A stretch of 64,000 bases of DNA from Desulfohalobium retbaense DSM 5692 (GCF_000024325.1 NC_013223.1:1488001-1552000); one strand, 5' to 3'; shown: positions 34,536 to 44,852, counted from the first letter of the stretch. Program-made: numbers and translations. The notes: a model not told the origin generated them from the letters alone.

Positions 34536-36779
34536 ATGGATGGTAATAAACTCATTCGCGAATTTACGGCCCTGGCCCTTGTATTCTGCGCCGCCTTGCT
34601 CGGCGTCAGTCTGGCAACTTACTCCCCGATGGATCCGGGCTTCAACCAGCGCCTCAGCAGCGGATTTACGGTCCACAACCAAGCCGGAATTGTTGGAGCG
34701 TATCTCGCCGGACTCCTGGTTGATCTTTTCGGGATTGGGGCTGCGGCCGCTCCGGTGGGAGCCGCCTGGGGTGCGCTGGCGTGTTTCGTGAAGCGTCTGC
34801 GCCCGCGGTGGTGGCGCTGGATCGGCTTCGGCCTCATTTTTCTCTGCCTGACCGGCTGGGCCGCCCACCCCTGGGCTCGCGAACATGTCCATCTCCAGGC
34901 CCTCCAAGGCGGCGGGCTCCTCGGCCGGCTGGTCCACGACACGGCGGTCTCCTATCTGCGGGCTCTGGGGGCTGGCCTGGTCCTGGCCTTCGTCGGTCTC
35001 GTCGGCCTCCAATTGAGCCTCGGGCTCTCCTGGAGCACCCTGGGCAAGCGATTCCGCAGCCGCCTGCATGACCAGTGGGCCAAGCACGCCGAACGCAAAG
35101 CACGAAAACAAAGTGCCAAAGCCGCCAAGCGGTCGTCCGCAGGGAAAAAGGAACCCAAAACCGCAGCTTCCAAAGGCAAAAACCCATCCAAAACCACCCC
35201 AAAAGAATCCCCAACCGCTGCCGCGACCGGACAGCAAGGCGCCCCGGCTGCTGGAAAAAGGGGGAATTCCCCAGAAGCCGCGCCGCAGTCCGCGCCAGCC
35301 GAGACCCGCTCAGTTTCAGGCGCTCGGCACAGTCGCCAGGCCTATCCACCGGCCGAACTCCTGCAGCCGGTTTCGGAAAGTCGCCACGCCATCTCTCCGC
35401 AAGAGCAGGAAGAATTGTCACAACGCCTCAGTGAGGGACTGGCCGATTTCAATATCCAGGGCGAGGTGCGCAAGATCATGCCCGGGCCGGTGGTGACCAT
35501 GCTCGAATTCAAACCGGCCCCCGGGGTCAAGGTCAGCCGTATCGCGGGACTCAACGACGATCTCGCCCGAGCGCTCAAGGCCCTGGCCGTGCGTATTGAA
35601 GCACCGCTACCGGGCAAGGACACCGTGGGCATCGAAATCCCCAACAAAAACCGGCAGACCGTATTTTTCCGGGAAGTGGTCGAGTCCGACGCCTTCACCC
35701 GAACCAAGGCGGCCCTGCCCCTGGCCCTGGGCAAAGACATCCAGGGCCAGCCCCGTGTCGAGGATCTGACCAGGATGCCCCACCTGCTGGTGGCCGGGGC
35801 GACCGGAGCCGGCAAATCCGTCTGCCTGAACACCATCCTGCTCAGCCTGCTCTTCAAATCGTCACCAGAGGAACTCAAGCTCCTGCTCATTGACCCCAAA
35901 CGGATCGAGATGGCCGGCTACGCCAAACTCCCGCACCTGGTCCATCCGGTGGTCACCGACACCCATCTGGCCAAAAACGCCCTGGAATGGGCGGTTTCGG
36001 AGATGGAAAGCCGGTACGACGCCATGGCCCGCCTCAGTGTGCGGAATATTGCCAGTTACAACGCTAAACTTGCTTCCCTCGGCGAGGAGAGGCCTCCGGA
36101 GTTGGCCGATCTGAAGCCGTTGCCCTATCTGGTGATCATTATTGACGAGATGGCCGACCTCATGCTCACGGCAGGCAAGGAAGTGGAACAATCCATCGTC
36201 CGCTTGGCCCAGCTCGCCCGGGCGGCGGGCGTCCATCTGATCCTGGCCACCCAGCGCCCCTCAGTGGACGTGGTCACCGGTTTGATCAAAGCCAACTTTC
36301 CGACCCGGATCGCGTTTCAGGTCAGCTCCAAACACGATTCACGGACCATTCTCGACGGTGTGGGTGCTGAGCACCTCCTCGGGCGCGGGGACATGCTTTA
36401 CAAGGGCGGGGCCGGCAAACTGCAACGCCTGCACGGCGCGTTTCTCAGCGATGAGGAAATCAGCGAAGTCATAGATTTCTGGTGCCACAAGCACCATCCC
36501 GAATACGAAGTCGATCTCACCGAATGGGGCACCTCGGACAACGGCTCCGGAGGTGGGGACAACAACGGTGCCGGCAGCGACATCGTGGACGACCCCATGT
36601 ACCAGCAGGCCATCGACTTTGTCGCCGAACAGGGCAAAGGGTCCATCTCCATGCTCCAGCGCCGCCTGCGCGTCGGATTCAACCGGGCGGCCCGATTTAT
36701 CGAACAGATGGAACGCGACGGGATTCTGGGCCCTCAGGAAGGGAGCAAACCCCGGCCCTATATACGTGGCGGGGAGTGA
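34536..36779 (+). CDS. ftsK: DNA translocase FtsK/SpoIIIE
   Basis: 747-residue septal motor that clears chromosomal DNA and aids dimer resolution. Four N-terminal membrane helices (about 8-165), a Lys/Ala/Pro-rich linker (about 175-265), then alpha/beta motor domains with Walker A GATGAGKSVCLN, Walker B YLVIIIDEMADLM, and FQVSSKHDSRTILDGVGAEHL. The C-terminal winged-helix gamma domain (about 685-745, ISMLQRRLRVGFNRAARFIEQ) reads KOPS/SRS-type DNA. ATG 34536 has a weak GGGG site upstream. Apparently monocistronic. Confidence 0.96.
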   Translation: MDGNKLIREFTALALVFCAALLGVSLATYSPMDPGFNQRLSSGFTVHNQAGIVGAYLAGLLVDLFGIGAAAAPVGAAWGALACFVKRLRPRWWRWIGFGLIFLCLTGWAAHPWAREHVHLQALQGGGLLGRLVHDTAVSYLRALGAGLVLAFVGLVGLQLSLGLSWSTLGKRFRSRLHDQWAKHAERKARKQSAKAAKRSSAGKKEPKTAASKGKNPSKTTPKESPTAAATGQQGAPAAGKRGNSPEAAPQSAPAETRSVSGARHSRQAYPPAELLQPVSESRHAISPQEQEELSQRLSEGLADFNIQGEVRKIMPGPVVTMLEFKPAPGVKVSRIAGLNDDLARALKALAVRIEAPLPGKDTVGIEIPNKNRQTVFFREVVESDAFTRTKAALPLALGKDIQGQPRVEDLTRMPHLLVAGATGAGKSVCLNTILLSLLFKSSPEELKLLLIDPKRIEMAGYAKLPHLVHPVVTDTHLAKNALEWAVSEMESRYDAMARLSVRNIASYNAKLASLGEERPPELADLKPLPYLVIIIDEMADLMLTAGKEVEQSIVRLAQLARAAGVHLILATQRPSVDVVTGLIKANFPTRIAFQVSSKHDSRTILDGVGAEHLLGRGDMLYKGGAGKLQRLHGAFLSDEEISEVIDFWCHKHHPEYEVDLTEWGTSDNGSGGGDNNGAGSDIVDDPMYQQAIDFVAEQGKGSISMLQRRLRVGFNRAARFIEQMERDGILGPQEGSKPRPYIRGGE

Positions 36780-36809
36780 TCCTCCATAAACAGCTCAGGC
36801 GCAATCGGA

Positions 36810-39155
36810 TCAAGGCTGGGGCAGGACGTCGCGGCAACGCAGGAGATTCTGGCCATAATAGGCCTGGCCAAGAGCAATGCAGGCGTCGTTGGGGGGGAGT
36901 TCGGTGTGGACCAGGACTGTCAGCCCGTGACGCTCTAATAGCGGCACCAGCAACCGCTGAAGGGTTATATTCTGAAACACGCCGCCGCTGAGCCCGACAA
37001 TCCGCACTCCGCTCCGATCGGCCAGGGCCGCCACCCAGTCGGCCAGCCCCTGGCTCAAACCGAGGTGGAAACGGCGGCTGATCCGGCCCACCGGTTCACC
37101 GGCCTGCCAGTCCCGGTGCACGGCGGCAAAAAGTTCCAATGTATTAAGTACACACCTGTCTTCCTTGTCGATCCACGAGCACGGATACCCCGTGTCCACA
37201 CGCAGGTCCTGACACGCCTCCAATCGGATGGCCGCTTGCCCTTCATAGGCGATGCGCTCGGCGATTCCGAGCAGGCCGGCCACCGCATCGAACAACCGCC
37301 CACAACTCGTGGTCTGGGGCACGTTGACCCCCTTGACCAGCATCTGCCCGAGCACACCGTCGGCCGGTGCGAAATTGTCCAGCCACGGCCACCGGCGGCC
37401 CGAGGGCGAACTTGCGCCCAGCGACGCCAGATAACTCCTGGCCATACGCCACGGCTCCAGGATTGCCGCTTCACCGCCAGGCAACCCCACAGGCATGAAA
37501 TGGCCCAAGCGGGCATAGCTGGCCGCCTCCGGGCGCACGTGCAAGGCCTCGCCTCCCCAGAGCGTACCGTCATCCCCCAGCCCGGTTCCGTCGAGGGCCA
37601 GTCCCAGAGCGGGTTCTGTACATTGATTCTCCGCCAACACACTGTAGATATGCGCCACATGGTGCTGCACGGCGACCACCTCCTCCGGACGCTCGTTCGC
37701 GAATCCGGAGCTCAGATAATCCGGGTGCAGGTCGTGGACCACGAGTTGCGGCTCGACCTGCAGGATATGCTGCAGATGCTCGGCGATTTCCTTATAAAAA
37801 CCGTAGGTCTCCAGATTTTCCAGGTCACCGATATGTTGGGAAACAAACGCCTGATCCGATTTGGTCAGACACAGGGTTGCCTTGAGCGCCGGCCCAGTGC
37901 CCAGAACGCACGGCCCTGAGCGGGGAAGAAAAACCGGGCTCGGGGTCATGCCGCGGGCCCGGCGGTACCAGACCGGATTGGCTGTGTCCGGGTGGATCCG
38001 GACCACCGAATCGTCACAGCGAATAAGGATATCACGGTTGTGAAAGACAAAGCCGTCGGCAATGGAGTGCAAGCGGTGTCTGGCCTCTCGATTGCCGAGG
38101 GCGATGGGCTCGCTGGAGAGATTGCCCGAGGTCATGACCAGGGCCGGGACACTGCCTTGCGGCAGGAGGCCCCGGAGTTCGTCGAGAAGCACATGGTGCA
38201 GCGGGGTGTAGGGGAGCATGACCCCGGCGCTGTCGGTATCCGGAGCGATATCCCCGGCCAGAAGTGTGCTCGCCTTCTTCTCGCAGACGACAATGGGGCG
38301 CACGATTCCTGAAAGCCACGTTGCTTCAGCCCCATTGATCCGGACAATGCGGTGCGCTGAAGCCAAATCCGGAACCATGACCGCCAAGGGCTTGCCGAAG
38401 CGGTGCTTGCGCTGCCGCAATCTCGCCACAGCCGTCTCTGACGTGGCCAAGCAGGCGAGATGGAAGCCGCCCAACCCCTTGATGGCCAAAATCTTGCCCC
38501 GGGCGAGCCACCGAGCGGCCTCGGCGAGGACCGGCCCGTCGTCGCTTACGGCATGCCCCGTAGCGCTGATCATCCACACGCGGGGGCCGCAATGCGGGCA
38601 GGCGTTGGGCTGGGCGTGGAAGCGGCGGTCGAGGGGGTCCTCGTATTCCGCCCGACAACGAGAGCAAAGGGGAAAACAGGCCATGGAAGTCGACACCCGA
38701 TCGTAGGGGATAGACCGGGTGATGGTGTAGCGCGGCCCGCAATTGGTGCAATTGATAAACGGATACTGATAGCGGGGATCAGAAGGGTCACGCAACTCGG
38801 CCAAACACTCCGGACAGGTAGCCACATCCGGACTGATCAGGACCTCATGGCCCTCGCCGCCGGAGCTGGAAAGAATATGAAAGCTCGTTTCAGGGGTGTC
38901 ATGCGGCGAAAGGGTTTCCGTCTGGATCGAGGTCAATTGGGCCAGCGGGGGAAGCTGTTTTTCGAGATCGACGGCAAAACGGCCTATTCCGTCCTCGAGC
39001 CCCTGGACTTCGATGACCACGCCTTCGGAGGTGTTCTGGACAAATCCGCTCAGGGCGTGGTCCAGGGCCAAACGGTAGACAAAGGGCCGGAATCCGACCC
39101 CCTGGACACGGCCGTTGACCACGAATCGTTGGCGAGAACAGGGTGTTGGTTGCAT
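36810..39155 (-). CDS. hypF: carbamoyltransferase HypF ([NiFe]-hydrogenase maturation)
   Basis: 781-residue enzyme that uses carbamoyl phosphate and ATP to carbamoylate HypE for the CN ligands of [NiFe] hydrogenase. Domains in order: acylphosphatase (NGRVQGVGFRPFVYRLA), two zinc fingers (CPECLAEL...CTNCGPRY and CSRCRAEY...CPHCGPR), YrdC-like (about 200-380), and the Kae1-like C-terminal domain (QHHVAHIYSVLAEN, LDGTGLGDDGTLWGGE). Start ATG 39155. The remaining hyp genes are absent from the window, so hypF is a lone maturation gene here, beside a DUF362 gene. Confidence 0.97.
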   Translation of the reverse strand: MQPTPCSRQRFVVNGRVQGVGFRPFVYRLALDHALSGFVQNTSEGVVIEVQGLEDGIGRFAVDLEKQLPPLAQLTSIQTETLSPHDTPETSFHILSSSGGEGHEVLISPDVATCPECLAELRDPSDPRYQYPFINCTNCGPRYTITRSIPYDRVSTSMACFPLCSRCRAEYEDPLDRRFHAQPNACPHCGPRVWMISATGHAVSDDGPVLAEAARWLARGKILAIKGLGGFHLACLATSETAVARLRQRKHRFGKPLAVMVPDLASAHRIVRINGAEATWLSGIVRPIVVCEKKASTLLAGDIAPDTDSAGVMLPYTPLHHVLLDELRGLLPQGSVPALVMTSGNLSSEPIALGNREARHRLHSIADGFVFHNRDILIRCDDSVVRIHPDTANPVWYRRARGMTPSPVFLPRSGPCVLGTGPALKATLCLTKSDQAFVSQHIGDLENLETYGFYKEIAEHLQHILQVEPQLVVHDLHPDYLSSGFANERPEEVVAVQHHVAHIYSVLAENQCTEPALGLALDGTGLGDDGTLWGGEALHVRPEAASYARLGHFMPVGLPGGEAAILEPWRMARSYLASLGASSPSGRRWPWLDNFAPADGVLGQMLVKGVNVPQTTSCGRLFDAVAGLLGIAERIAYEGQAAIRLEACQDLRVDTGYPCSWIDKEDRCVLNTLELFAAVHRDWQAGEPVGRISRRFHLGLSQGLADWVAALADRSGVRIVGLSGGVFQNITLQRLLVPLLERHGLTVLVHTELPPNDACIALGQAYYGQNLLRCRDVLPQP

Positions 39156-39192
39156 GTGGCGAGGATACTGCCGCACCAGGGCAAAGTCAAAA

Positions 39193-40143
39193 TCAGGACA
39201 ATTTCAGCCCGGAGTTGAAGCGGTCCCGGATCCTGAACCAGATCCGACGCAGCAGACTCCGGGCCAGCTGAGCGGGGCGAAAACTGACGGGATTGAGCGT
39301 GGCCGGGACCTCGAATCCCTGGTCCTGCCAAAAGGAGGGGGCCAGGGCTGGATAGCTGTGGGATTCGGTCCATGCGCCGGAAATCCGGCGCCGGCGGGCC
39401 GCTCGCCAAAGGGGGATCGCCTCCGGATCCATACCGACGGCCGTGTATGCGGCCGCGTCCAGGGCGAAACCGTCGGCTGCAACCCCGAGCAGGCCGAAGT
39501 CAAGGGGGGTCCCGTGGGTCGGTCCCCAGCGGTGCAACACCTGGACACCATCCAGGACATGGAGCGTCGGCGGCAGGGCCAGGGCGACCTCAAGGAGCAA
39601 ATCTTCAAACCGGGTTCCGCGTTCCCCGTACCGCGCGTGGGCCAGTCCTTTACGCACCCCGCTGACGCAGCCGAAAAGATTCTTGATGCAGGCCGTCAAC
39701 CGCATCTGTCCGTGAGCCTTGAGCTTGCCGACGTTGACAATCAAATCGGCTTCCAGGGCCCGCCGGGAAATCCCCACCCGCTCGCCCCAGGATACATCGA
39801 CCGCCACCGGCCGATCCAAAGTCACAATAGGCATCCCCTCGTCCCGGAGCCACGGGCCGTAGCCGCAACGACGGGCCACACCAGAGGCTGAGCCGAAAGC
39901 CGGGGAATCGCCGACAGTTACCCGGCAGCCGGCCTGACGAAAATAGCGACCCACTTCACGGACCACGGCCGGATGGGTGCAAGCCAGGGGAGTGTGCCGC
40001 GCAGCCACCAAATTGGGTTTGATCAACACCTTGGCCCCTGGCGACAGCGGGGCCGCGAGCGTTTCGAGATCCTCAAAAAAACGGCGTGACCCACTGACCT
40101 CGGAATAGTCCGCCATCCGGCGCAACACGACCGTCTCAGGCAT
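39193..40143 (-). CDS. DUF362-domain protein
   Basis: 316-residue DUF362 protein: VLIKPNLVAARHTPLACTHP, then GDSPAFGSASG, NVGKLKAHGQMRLTACIKNLFGCVSG (the Lys/Asn-rich signature) and DGVQVLHRWGPTHG. DUF362 proteins in anaerobes often carry an added ferredoxin domain; none is present here. The function is not established. GGGGAAACC precedes ATG 40143, and the start overlaps the upstream U32-like gene by eight bases; hypF follows after 37 bp. The three genes look like one operon. Confidence 0.88.
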   Translation of the reverse strand: MPETVVLRRMADYSEVSGSRRFFEDLETLAAPLSPGAKVLIKPNLVAARHTPLACTHPAVVREVGRYFRQAGCRVTVGDSPAFGSASGVARRCGYGPWLRDEGMPIVTLDRPVAVDVSWGERVGISRRALEADLIVNVGKLKAHGQMRLTACIKNLFGCVSGVRKGLAHARYGERGTRFEDLLLEVALALPPTLHVLDGVQVLHRWGPTHGTPLDFGLLGVAADGFALDAAAYTAVGMDPEAIPLWRAARRRRISGAWTESHSYPALAPSFWQDQGFEVPATLNPVSFRPAQLARSLLRRIWFRIRDRFNSGLKLS

Positions 40144-41194
40144 GGTTTCCCCAGGGCCCAAGAGGGGTCGGTCTGCCAGCACTCTGCAACAGGGCCTGAC
40201 AATATCCGCATTCCTGGCAGTCCCCGTCGCACCCGGTCAACTGGTCCCAAAAATCTGAAGGCAGGGTGTCGTTGTCAATGACCAGTCCCTCGGCCATCCA
40301 GTCCACGCTGTCGAGCAACTGCAGCAGATTGCCTGAAAATCGGCCTTGTACATAGGCCCTGAGCACGCGCAGGCAGAAACGACTCCCCATATTCCGGCCG
40401 CACAGCTTGAGCCCGTCGACCATCCCGGCAAGGCGTTCGCCGTCCTCGGGCCGGATAAACGGCGAGCGCAACACAGCTGCGGGATCGCGCAACAAATGCC
40501 GGACACATCCCGCCGTGGCATTGAGTTCGAATGTGGCCTCAGCCGTCAAGTCGCAAGCCGCAAGAGCGATCTGGCCATCGTGGGCCGGCTTGTAGGGGCA
40601 ATGGGGAAGACATCCCTCATTGGCGAGCAGAAACACCTCTTGATCCGGCCAGAACCGGCGACAGGCAGCGCTCAAGGTTTCCAACTGCCCTGGATCCCGG
40701 TTGAGTTCACGATCCAGAACCAGCCGGGCCGGGGGCAAAAACCCGGCCTCCTCGATGACAGTGCGCCAGGCCCGGATCGCGTGGACCGATGCCAGCCGAG
40801 CGTTGACGCTGGGCACTGCCTGAAGCGCCCCGGCCAGATGGGGCGAATCGTCGCCCAGGACATTGAGCAGGTACGGATCGGCCACGACGATCCCCTGGCA
40901 GACGTCAGCCGCAAGCAGCCGCTCCAGGGCATTGAGCAGCGGGCGCCTTGCCGCTGGCTCACGCAGAAAAGCAGGGGTGTGCAAGCGGCTGTTCAGGAGC
41001 GCAAGGCGGTCACAGCCCGGGCCCAGCCGCAAGAGATCGATCAGCCGGTCGGTTTCGACCTCGCGGAGTCGCGCCCGGGCGTCAGGGATGCCGGGAGCAT
41101 GCAGGCTGAAATGGAGGGTGGCCAGGTCTGGTTCGAAGCGGGTCAGGGCCTGAAGATACTCGGGATCGGGGAGAAACGGGATATCGAAGCGCAT
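40136..41194 (-). CDS. U32-peptidase-like Cys-rich protein
   Basis: 352 residues, TIM-barrel-like. The segment LLANEGCLPHCPYKPAHD matches the NEGC...CP signature of the U32/collagenase-like family (UbiU/YhbU group), whose members bind [4Fe-4S] clusters; further cysteines occur in CVRHLL, KLCGRN and the C-terminal CDGDCQECGYC. Start ATG 41194. It lies directly upstream of DUF362 and hypF with overlapping ends. Inference: an iron-sulfur protein acting in a hydroxylation, modification or maturation step; the reaction is unknown. Confidence 0.72.
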   Translation of the reverse strand: MRFDIPFLPDPEYLQALTRFEPDLATLHFSLHAPGIPDARARLREVETDRLIDLLRLGPGCDRLALLNSRLHTPAFLREPAARRPLLNALERLLAADVCQGIVVADPYLLNVLGDDSPHLAGALQAVPSVNARLASVHAIRAWRTVIEEAGFLPPARLVLDRELNRDPGQLETLSAACRRFWPDQEVFLLANEGCLPHCPYKPAHDGQIALAACDLTAEATFELNATAGCVRHLLRDPAAVLRSPFIRPEDGERLAGMVDGLKLCGRNMGSRFCLRVLRAYVQGRFSGNLLQLLDSVDWMAEGLVIDNDTLPSDFWDQLTGCDGDCQECGYCQALLQSAGRPTPLGPWGNHA

Positions 41195-41286
41195 ACAGTG
41201 ATGTATACGCCACCGGCCGCGCCCATGCAAACAAACCTCCGGAAGCGGTTGGCATACGCAAGGCTCAGCGATTCAGGACAAACGGT

Positions 41287-43578
41287 CTAATTTTGCAGAA
41301 CCGAACGGAGTTTCTGGCCGACCTCTTCCAGGGTATACGGTTTCATCAACACGCCGGCAAAACCGTACTCCCGATACCGGGCCATGACCGGATCCTGGGA
41401 ATAGCCACTGGAGACAATGGCCCGGACCTCCCGATCGAGTTCATGGAGATGCTTGATGGTTTCCTTGCCGCCCATGCCACCGGGAACAGTCAAATCCATG
41501 ATCACGGCATCAAATCCCGCCCCAGCCTGCAATTGCTGGCGGTAGAGTTCGAGGACCTGCTCGCCGTTGGCCGCGAAACTCGGCTCATACCCGAGATATT
41601 CCAGACTATCGCCCAGGACGTCACGGACTTCCTTTTCATCGTCCATGACCAGAATCCGTCCCTGACCGGTTATGGGCCGGTCCTTGGCCTGTGTGGCGCA
41701 GTCCGGACGTCCCTCTGCCGCAGGAAGATAGAGGGTAAAGGTCGTCCCCCTGCCCTCAGCGGACTGGACATGGATGGTGCCGCCGTGGCGTTTGATGATC
41801 GAAAAGACCGAGGACAGTCCCAGCCCGCTGCCCTCTGGTTTGGTCGTGAAGTAGGGATCGAAAATTTGGCCCTGGTCCGCCTCGGGAATGCCGCAGCCGT
41901 TGTCCTGGAAATGGACTCTGACGTAGCCTCTGCTGGTCTGGGTCTCAGAGGAGAACGTCGCGGCGGAGGGCACATTTTCAGCCCAGATATCTAACTGCCC
42001 GCCATTGGCCATGGCCTGACTGGCATTGATAGCCAGATTGTCGAAAACCTGGGCGATCTGGCCGGTGTCGACCTGCACGGGCCAGAGATCGGACGGGATG
42101 TCGACCCGGTAGCACACATTAGAGCCGCGCAGGGCAAAAGAGATCGCGTCCTCAAGGAGTTCATCCAGCGGGGCGCACTGGGTGACCGGCAAGCCCCCCT
42201 GAGAAAACGCGAGCAGTTGCTGGGTGAGCTTTTTGGCGCGCTGGGTCGCCCTCTCGGCGTCCTGAAGTTTAGAGGCCACTGCAACATCCAGACGCTGGCC
42301 GACCCGGGCCAAGGTGATATTGTTCAGGATCGCGGTCAAAATATTGTTGAAATCATGAGCGATTCCCCCAGCCAAAACCCCGAGGGACTCCAGTTTTTCC
42401 GCACGCAGGTGCTCTTGTTCCCGCCGTTTTTCTTCACGTATATCGCGAAAGACAATGACCGCCCCGATAATGACGCTCTGACGGTCGCGGATGGGGGCGG
42501 CCGAATCCCCGATATCGATGCACAGACCCGAGGGTTGCCGCAACTGGACATTATCGTCGATTTCAAAGATTTCGCCATGCTTCAAGGCGCGTTTGGCAGG
42601 GCAGGGCACACTGCTGCCATCTATTGCCGAGACCAGGGCGAAAACGGTTTCCACCTCTTGTTCCAGGGCGTCTTCCTGGGACCAGCCCGTGAGGTGTTCG
42701 GCGACCTTGTTCACGAGGACGACCCGGCCCCGGATATCGGTGGCGATCACCCCGTCCCCGATGGAACGCATGGTCACGGCCAAAAGTTCCTTTTCCGCAG
42801 CCAGCGCTTCCTCGGCCTCGCGCCGGATGGTGATCTGCTCCTCGAGCTGCCGGAAGTGGTCCTGGAGTTCTGCGGCCATATCCCGCATGGTCACCGCCAA
42901 TTCACCGATTTCATCATTGGACCGGATGTCCACTTCGGCCTCGAAATCCTGTCGGGCCACCCGCCGCGAATACTGGGCCAGGGCCATCAACGGATGCGCA
43001 ATGCGGTTGACCAGGAAATAGGCCACGGCCACTGAAATTACGAACAGCCCGAACGTAATGACCTGTATCCTGCCGATGGCTTTCCAGATCAGGGTATTGA
43101 TGCGCCCCAGGCTCATGCCGATGTGGAGATATCCGGCGCTGCCGGCCAGGATAGGGGCGGCGATGTGCAGAAACCGTCCCCGCTGACCAAGGTCGACACT
43201 CGCTGTCTGCGGTGCGGTGCCAAGGGAATGCCGGGGCAGATTGCGCGGCAGCCACTCCTGAAAGGTCTCTGGAAACGCAGGTACAAAGGTATGTGCAATG
43301 ACGTCACCGTATTCCGTGGTCGCAAAGACATACGCCACGCCTTCGACATCGAGGAACTGGTTGATCAAGGATTGGACCCGAGTGGCCTGGTTATTGACAA
43401 AGGTCTCGGCGCTGGACTGGCTCATGGATTCGGCAATGGCCAAGGCCTTGCTCTCATACTCGGTGCGCATGTGCGAATACAAGGTCCAGGCCGAAAACAG
43501 TGAAATGGCGGCCGCCAGAAGCCCGAAGAGGACGACCATGATCAGCAGCGTTTTTTTGAACAGGCGGGAAACTATCAT
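41287..43578 (-). CDS. hybrid sensor histidine kinase (HAMP-PAS-HisKA-HATPase-REC)
   Basis: 763-residue membrane kinase. TM1 about 10-30, periplasmic sensor about 31-174, TM2 about 175-197, HAMP about 198-250, PAS about 275-390, phospho-acceptor His in GGIAHDFNNILTA (about 402), ATP lid GSGLGLSSVF, and a C-terminal receiver with acceptor Asp in VIMDLTVPG (about 693) and Lys in MKPYT. The start overlaps the upstream binding-protein gene (ATGA). There is no separate output regulator in the operon; the receiver may act as a phosphate sink or dock to a distant partner. Confidence 0.95.
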   Translation of the reverse strand: MIVSRLFKKTLLIMVVLFGLLAAAISLFSAWTLYSHMRTEYESKALAIAESMSQSSAETFVNNQATRVQSLINQFLDVEGVAYVFATTEYGDVIAHTFVPAFPETFQEWLPRNLPRHSLGTAPQTASVDLGQRGRFLHIAAPILAGSAGYLHIGMSLGRINTLIWKAIGRIQVITFGLFVISVAVAYFLVNRIAHPLMALAQYSRRVARQDFEAEVDIRSNDEIGELAVTMRDMAAELQDHFRQLEEQITIRREAEEALAAEKELLAVTMRSIGDGVIATDIRGRVVLVNKVAEHLTGWSQEDALEQEVETVFALVSAIDGSSVPCPAKRALKHGEIFEIDDNVQLRQPSGLCIDIGDSAAPIRDRQSVIIGAVIVFRDIREEKRREQEHLRAEKLESLGVLAGGIAHDFNNILTAILNNITLARVGQRLDVAVASKLQDAERATQRAKKLTQQLLAFSQGGLPVTQCAPLDELLEDAISFALRGSNVCYRVDIPSDLWPVQVDTGQIAQVFDNLAINASQAMANGGQLDIWAENVPSAATFSSETQTSRGYVRVHFQDNGCGIPEADQGQIFDPYFTTKPEGSGLGLSSVFSIIKRHGGTIHVQSAEGRGTTFTLYLPAAEGRPDCATQAKDRPITGQGRILVMDDEKEVRDVLGDSLEYLGYEPSFAANGEQVLELYRQQLQAGAGFDAVIMDLTVPGGMGGKETIKHLHELDREVRAIVSSGYSQDPVMARYREYGFAGVLMKPYTLEEVGQKLRSVLQN

Positions 43579-44852
43579 GGTGAGAAGGCATCCCAGTTGC
43601 GTAAAGGTTCAACCCGCCCGGCTCGGAGGGTGCTGAAAAAAATGATGTCCAGGCCCTGGTTGTATTCGGGACCGAAAAACAAGGGCAATCCGATGCCGAT
43701 CGTATAGCGGCGGTGCTTGTAGATACTTTTGCGGACCCGTTTTGGAGTCAGCGGAGGCTCGGTCCGGCGGAGCATTTCCACCAGGAGTTTGGCGTTGAGG
43801 TAGCCCTCGAAACTGACATAGTCATAGCTGTGCGGCGTATAGGGGGTGTCCAGCAGATGCCCGGGAACGTCTTCATTGGCCGCATCCATGGCCCGCCGGT
43901 ATTCGCGGACCACCGGAATCGAAGTGTCCTGGAGATTCGGAACGACATGGGCATTGAGAACGCGCCGGGTGAGTTGGTCCGGGTAGGTGTCCGAATTGAG
44001 CAGCAAAAAGTTGGCCATCTGCTGGGCGTGGGTGAAGGAGAGGTTGGCGATGGGCACCTCCCACCCCCGGGTCCTGGCTTGACGGATAAAAGCGGCACAC
44101 GCTTGGGCCGCTCCTACGGTGATCACCGCTTCAGCCCCGCTTTGGCGCAAAATGCGTATCTGTTCGCCCATATCCGTTGCAGCCGTAGCGCCGCGGCGGT
44201 AGCACGCCTCGCCGGTCAATTGGAGGTTGTATTCGCGCAATGTCCGGCGGACGCCGTCCCATCCGTTTCGCCCATAGGCGTCGGCCTGATACAAGACCCC
44301 GATCCGTTCCCGTCCGACACTCAAAAAACTCTCGACCAGCCGCTGGGTCTCCTGAAAATAAGAGGCGCGCAGGTTGAAGATGTATTGGCGGTAGGGCGAT
44401 TCGCGCAAGGGCTGCGCCCCGGTCATGGGAAAAAACAAGAGCAGGGGCTGGTCTCGGAATTTTTCCAGCAGAGGAAGGATACGGGTCGTGGTCGGCGTAC
44501 CAACGTACCCGAAGAGGGCAAAAACATGGTCTTCCTTGACCAGACGAATGGTGTTGCGCAGGGCGGGATCGGGATCGTAACCGTCGTCATAGGCCTTGAT
44601 CCTGATGCGCCGGCCGTGGACGCCGCCATTGGCATTGATTTTCTGAAAATAGGCGTTGGCGCCGCGATACAATTCAATCCCCAGACTCCGTGAGGGTCCA
44701 GTAAAGGCCGCAGACATTCCCAAAACAATATCCGCGGTTTCACCCATGCCATGCGCCCGAGCCGCAGGGACGCTCAAAAGCAGCGAGGCAACCGCCGCGA
44801 CCACCCAGACTCCGAAGGGGAGCATCCGAAAAAAAGAAAATCTCCTGGTCAT
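43575..44852 (-). CDS. periplasmic binding protein (branched-chain amino-acid/Leu-Ile-Val type)
   Basis: 425-residue exported type-I periplasmic binding protein (PBP1 fold). The signal peptide ends near AARA (about 33). PBP1 hallmarks: IVLGMSAAFTGPSRSLGIELYRGANAYFQKIN (in parts), RIRIKAYDDGYDPDPALRNTIRLV, ALFGYVGTPTT and RERIGVLYQADAYGRNGWDG. No ABC permease or ATPase follows; instead it is coupled by four bases to a hybrid kinase, so it most likely serves as the ligand receptor for that kinase. The ligand is unknown. Confidence 0.9.
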   Translation of the reverse strand: MTRRFSFFRMLPFGVWVVAAVASLLLSVPAARAHGMGETADIVLGMSAAFTGPSRSLGIELYRGANAYFQKINANGGVHGRRIRIKAYDDGYDPDPALRNTIRLVKEDHVFALFGYVGTPTTTRILPLLEKFRDQPLLLFFPMTGAQPLRESPYRQYIFNLRASYFQETQRLVESFLSVGRERIGVLYQADAYGRNGWDGVRRTLREYNLQLTGEACYRRGATAATDMGEQIRILRQSGAEAVITVGAAQACAAFIRQARTRGWEVPIANLSFTHAQQMANFLLLNSDTYPDQLTRRVLNAHVVPNLQDTSIPVVREYRRAMDAANEDVPGHLLDTPYTPHSYDYVSFEGYLNAKLLVEMLRRTEPPLTPKRVRKSIYKHRRYTIGIGLPLFFGPEYNQGLDIIFFSTLRAGRVEPLRNWDAFSP

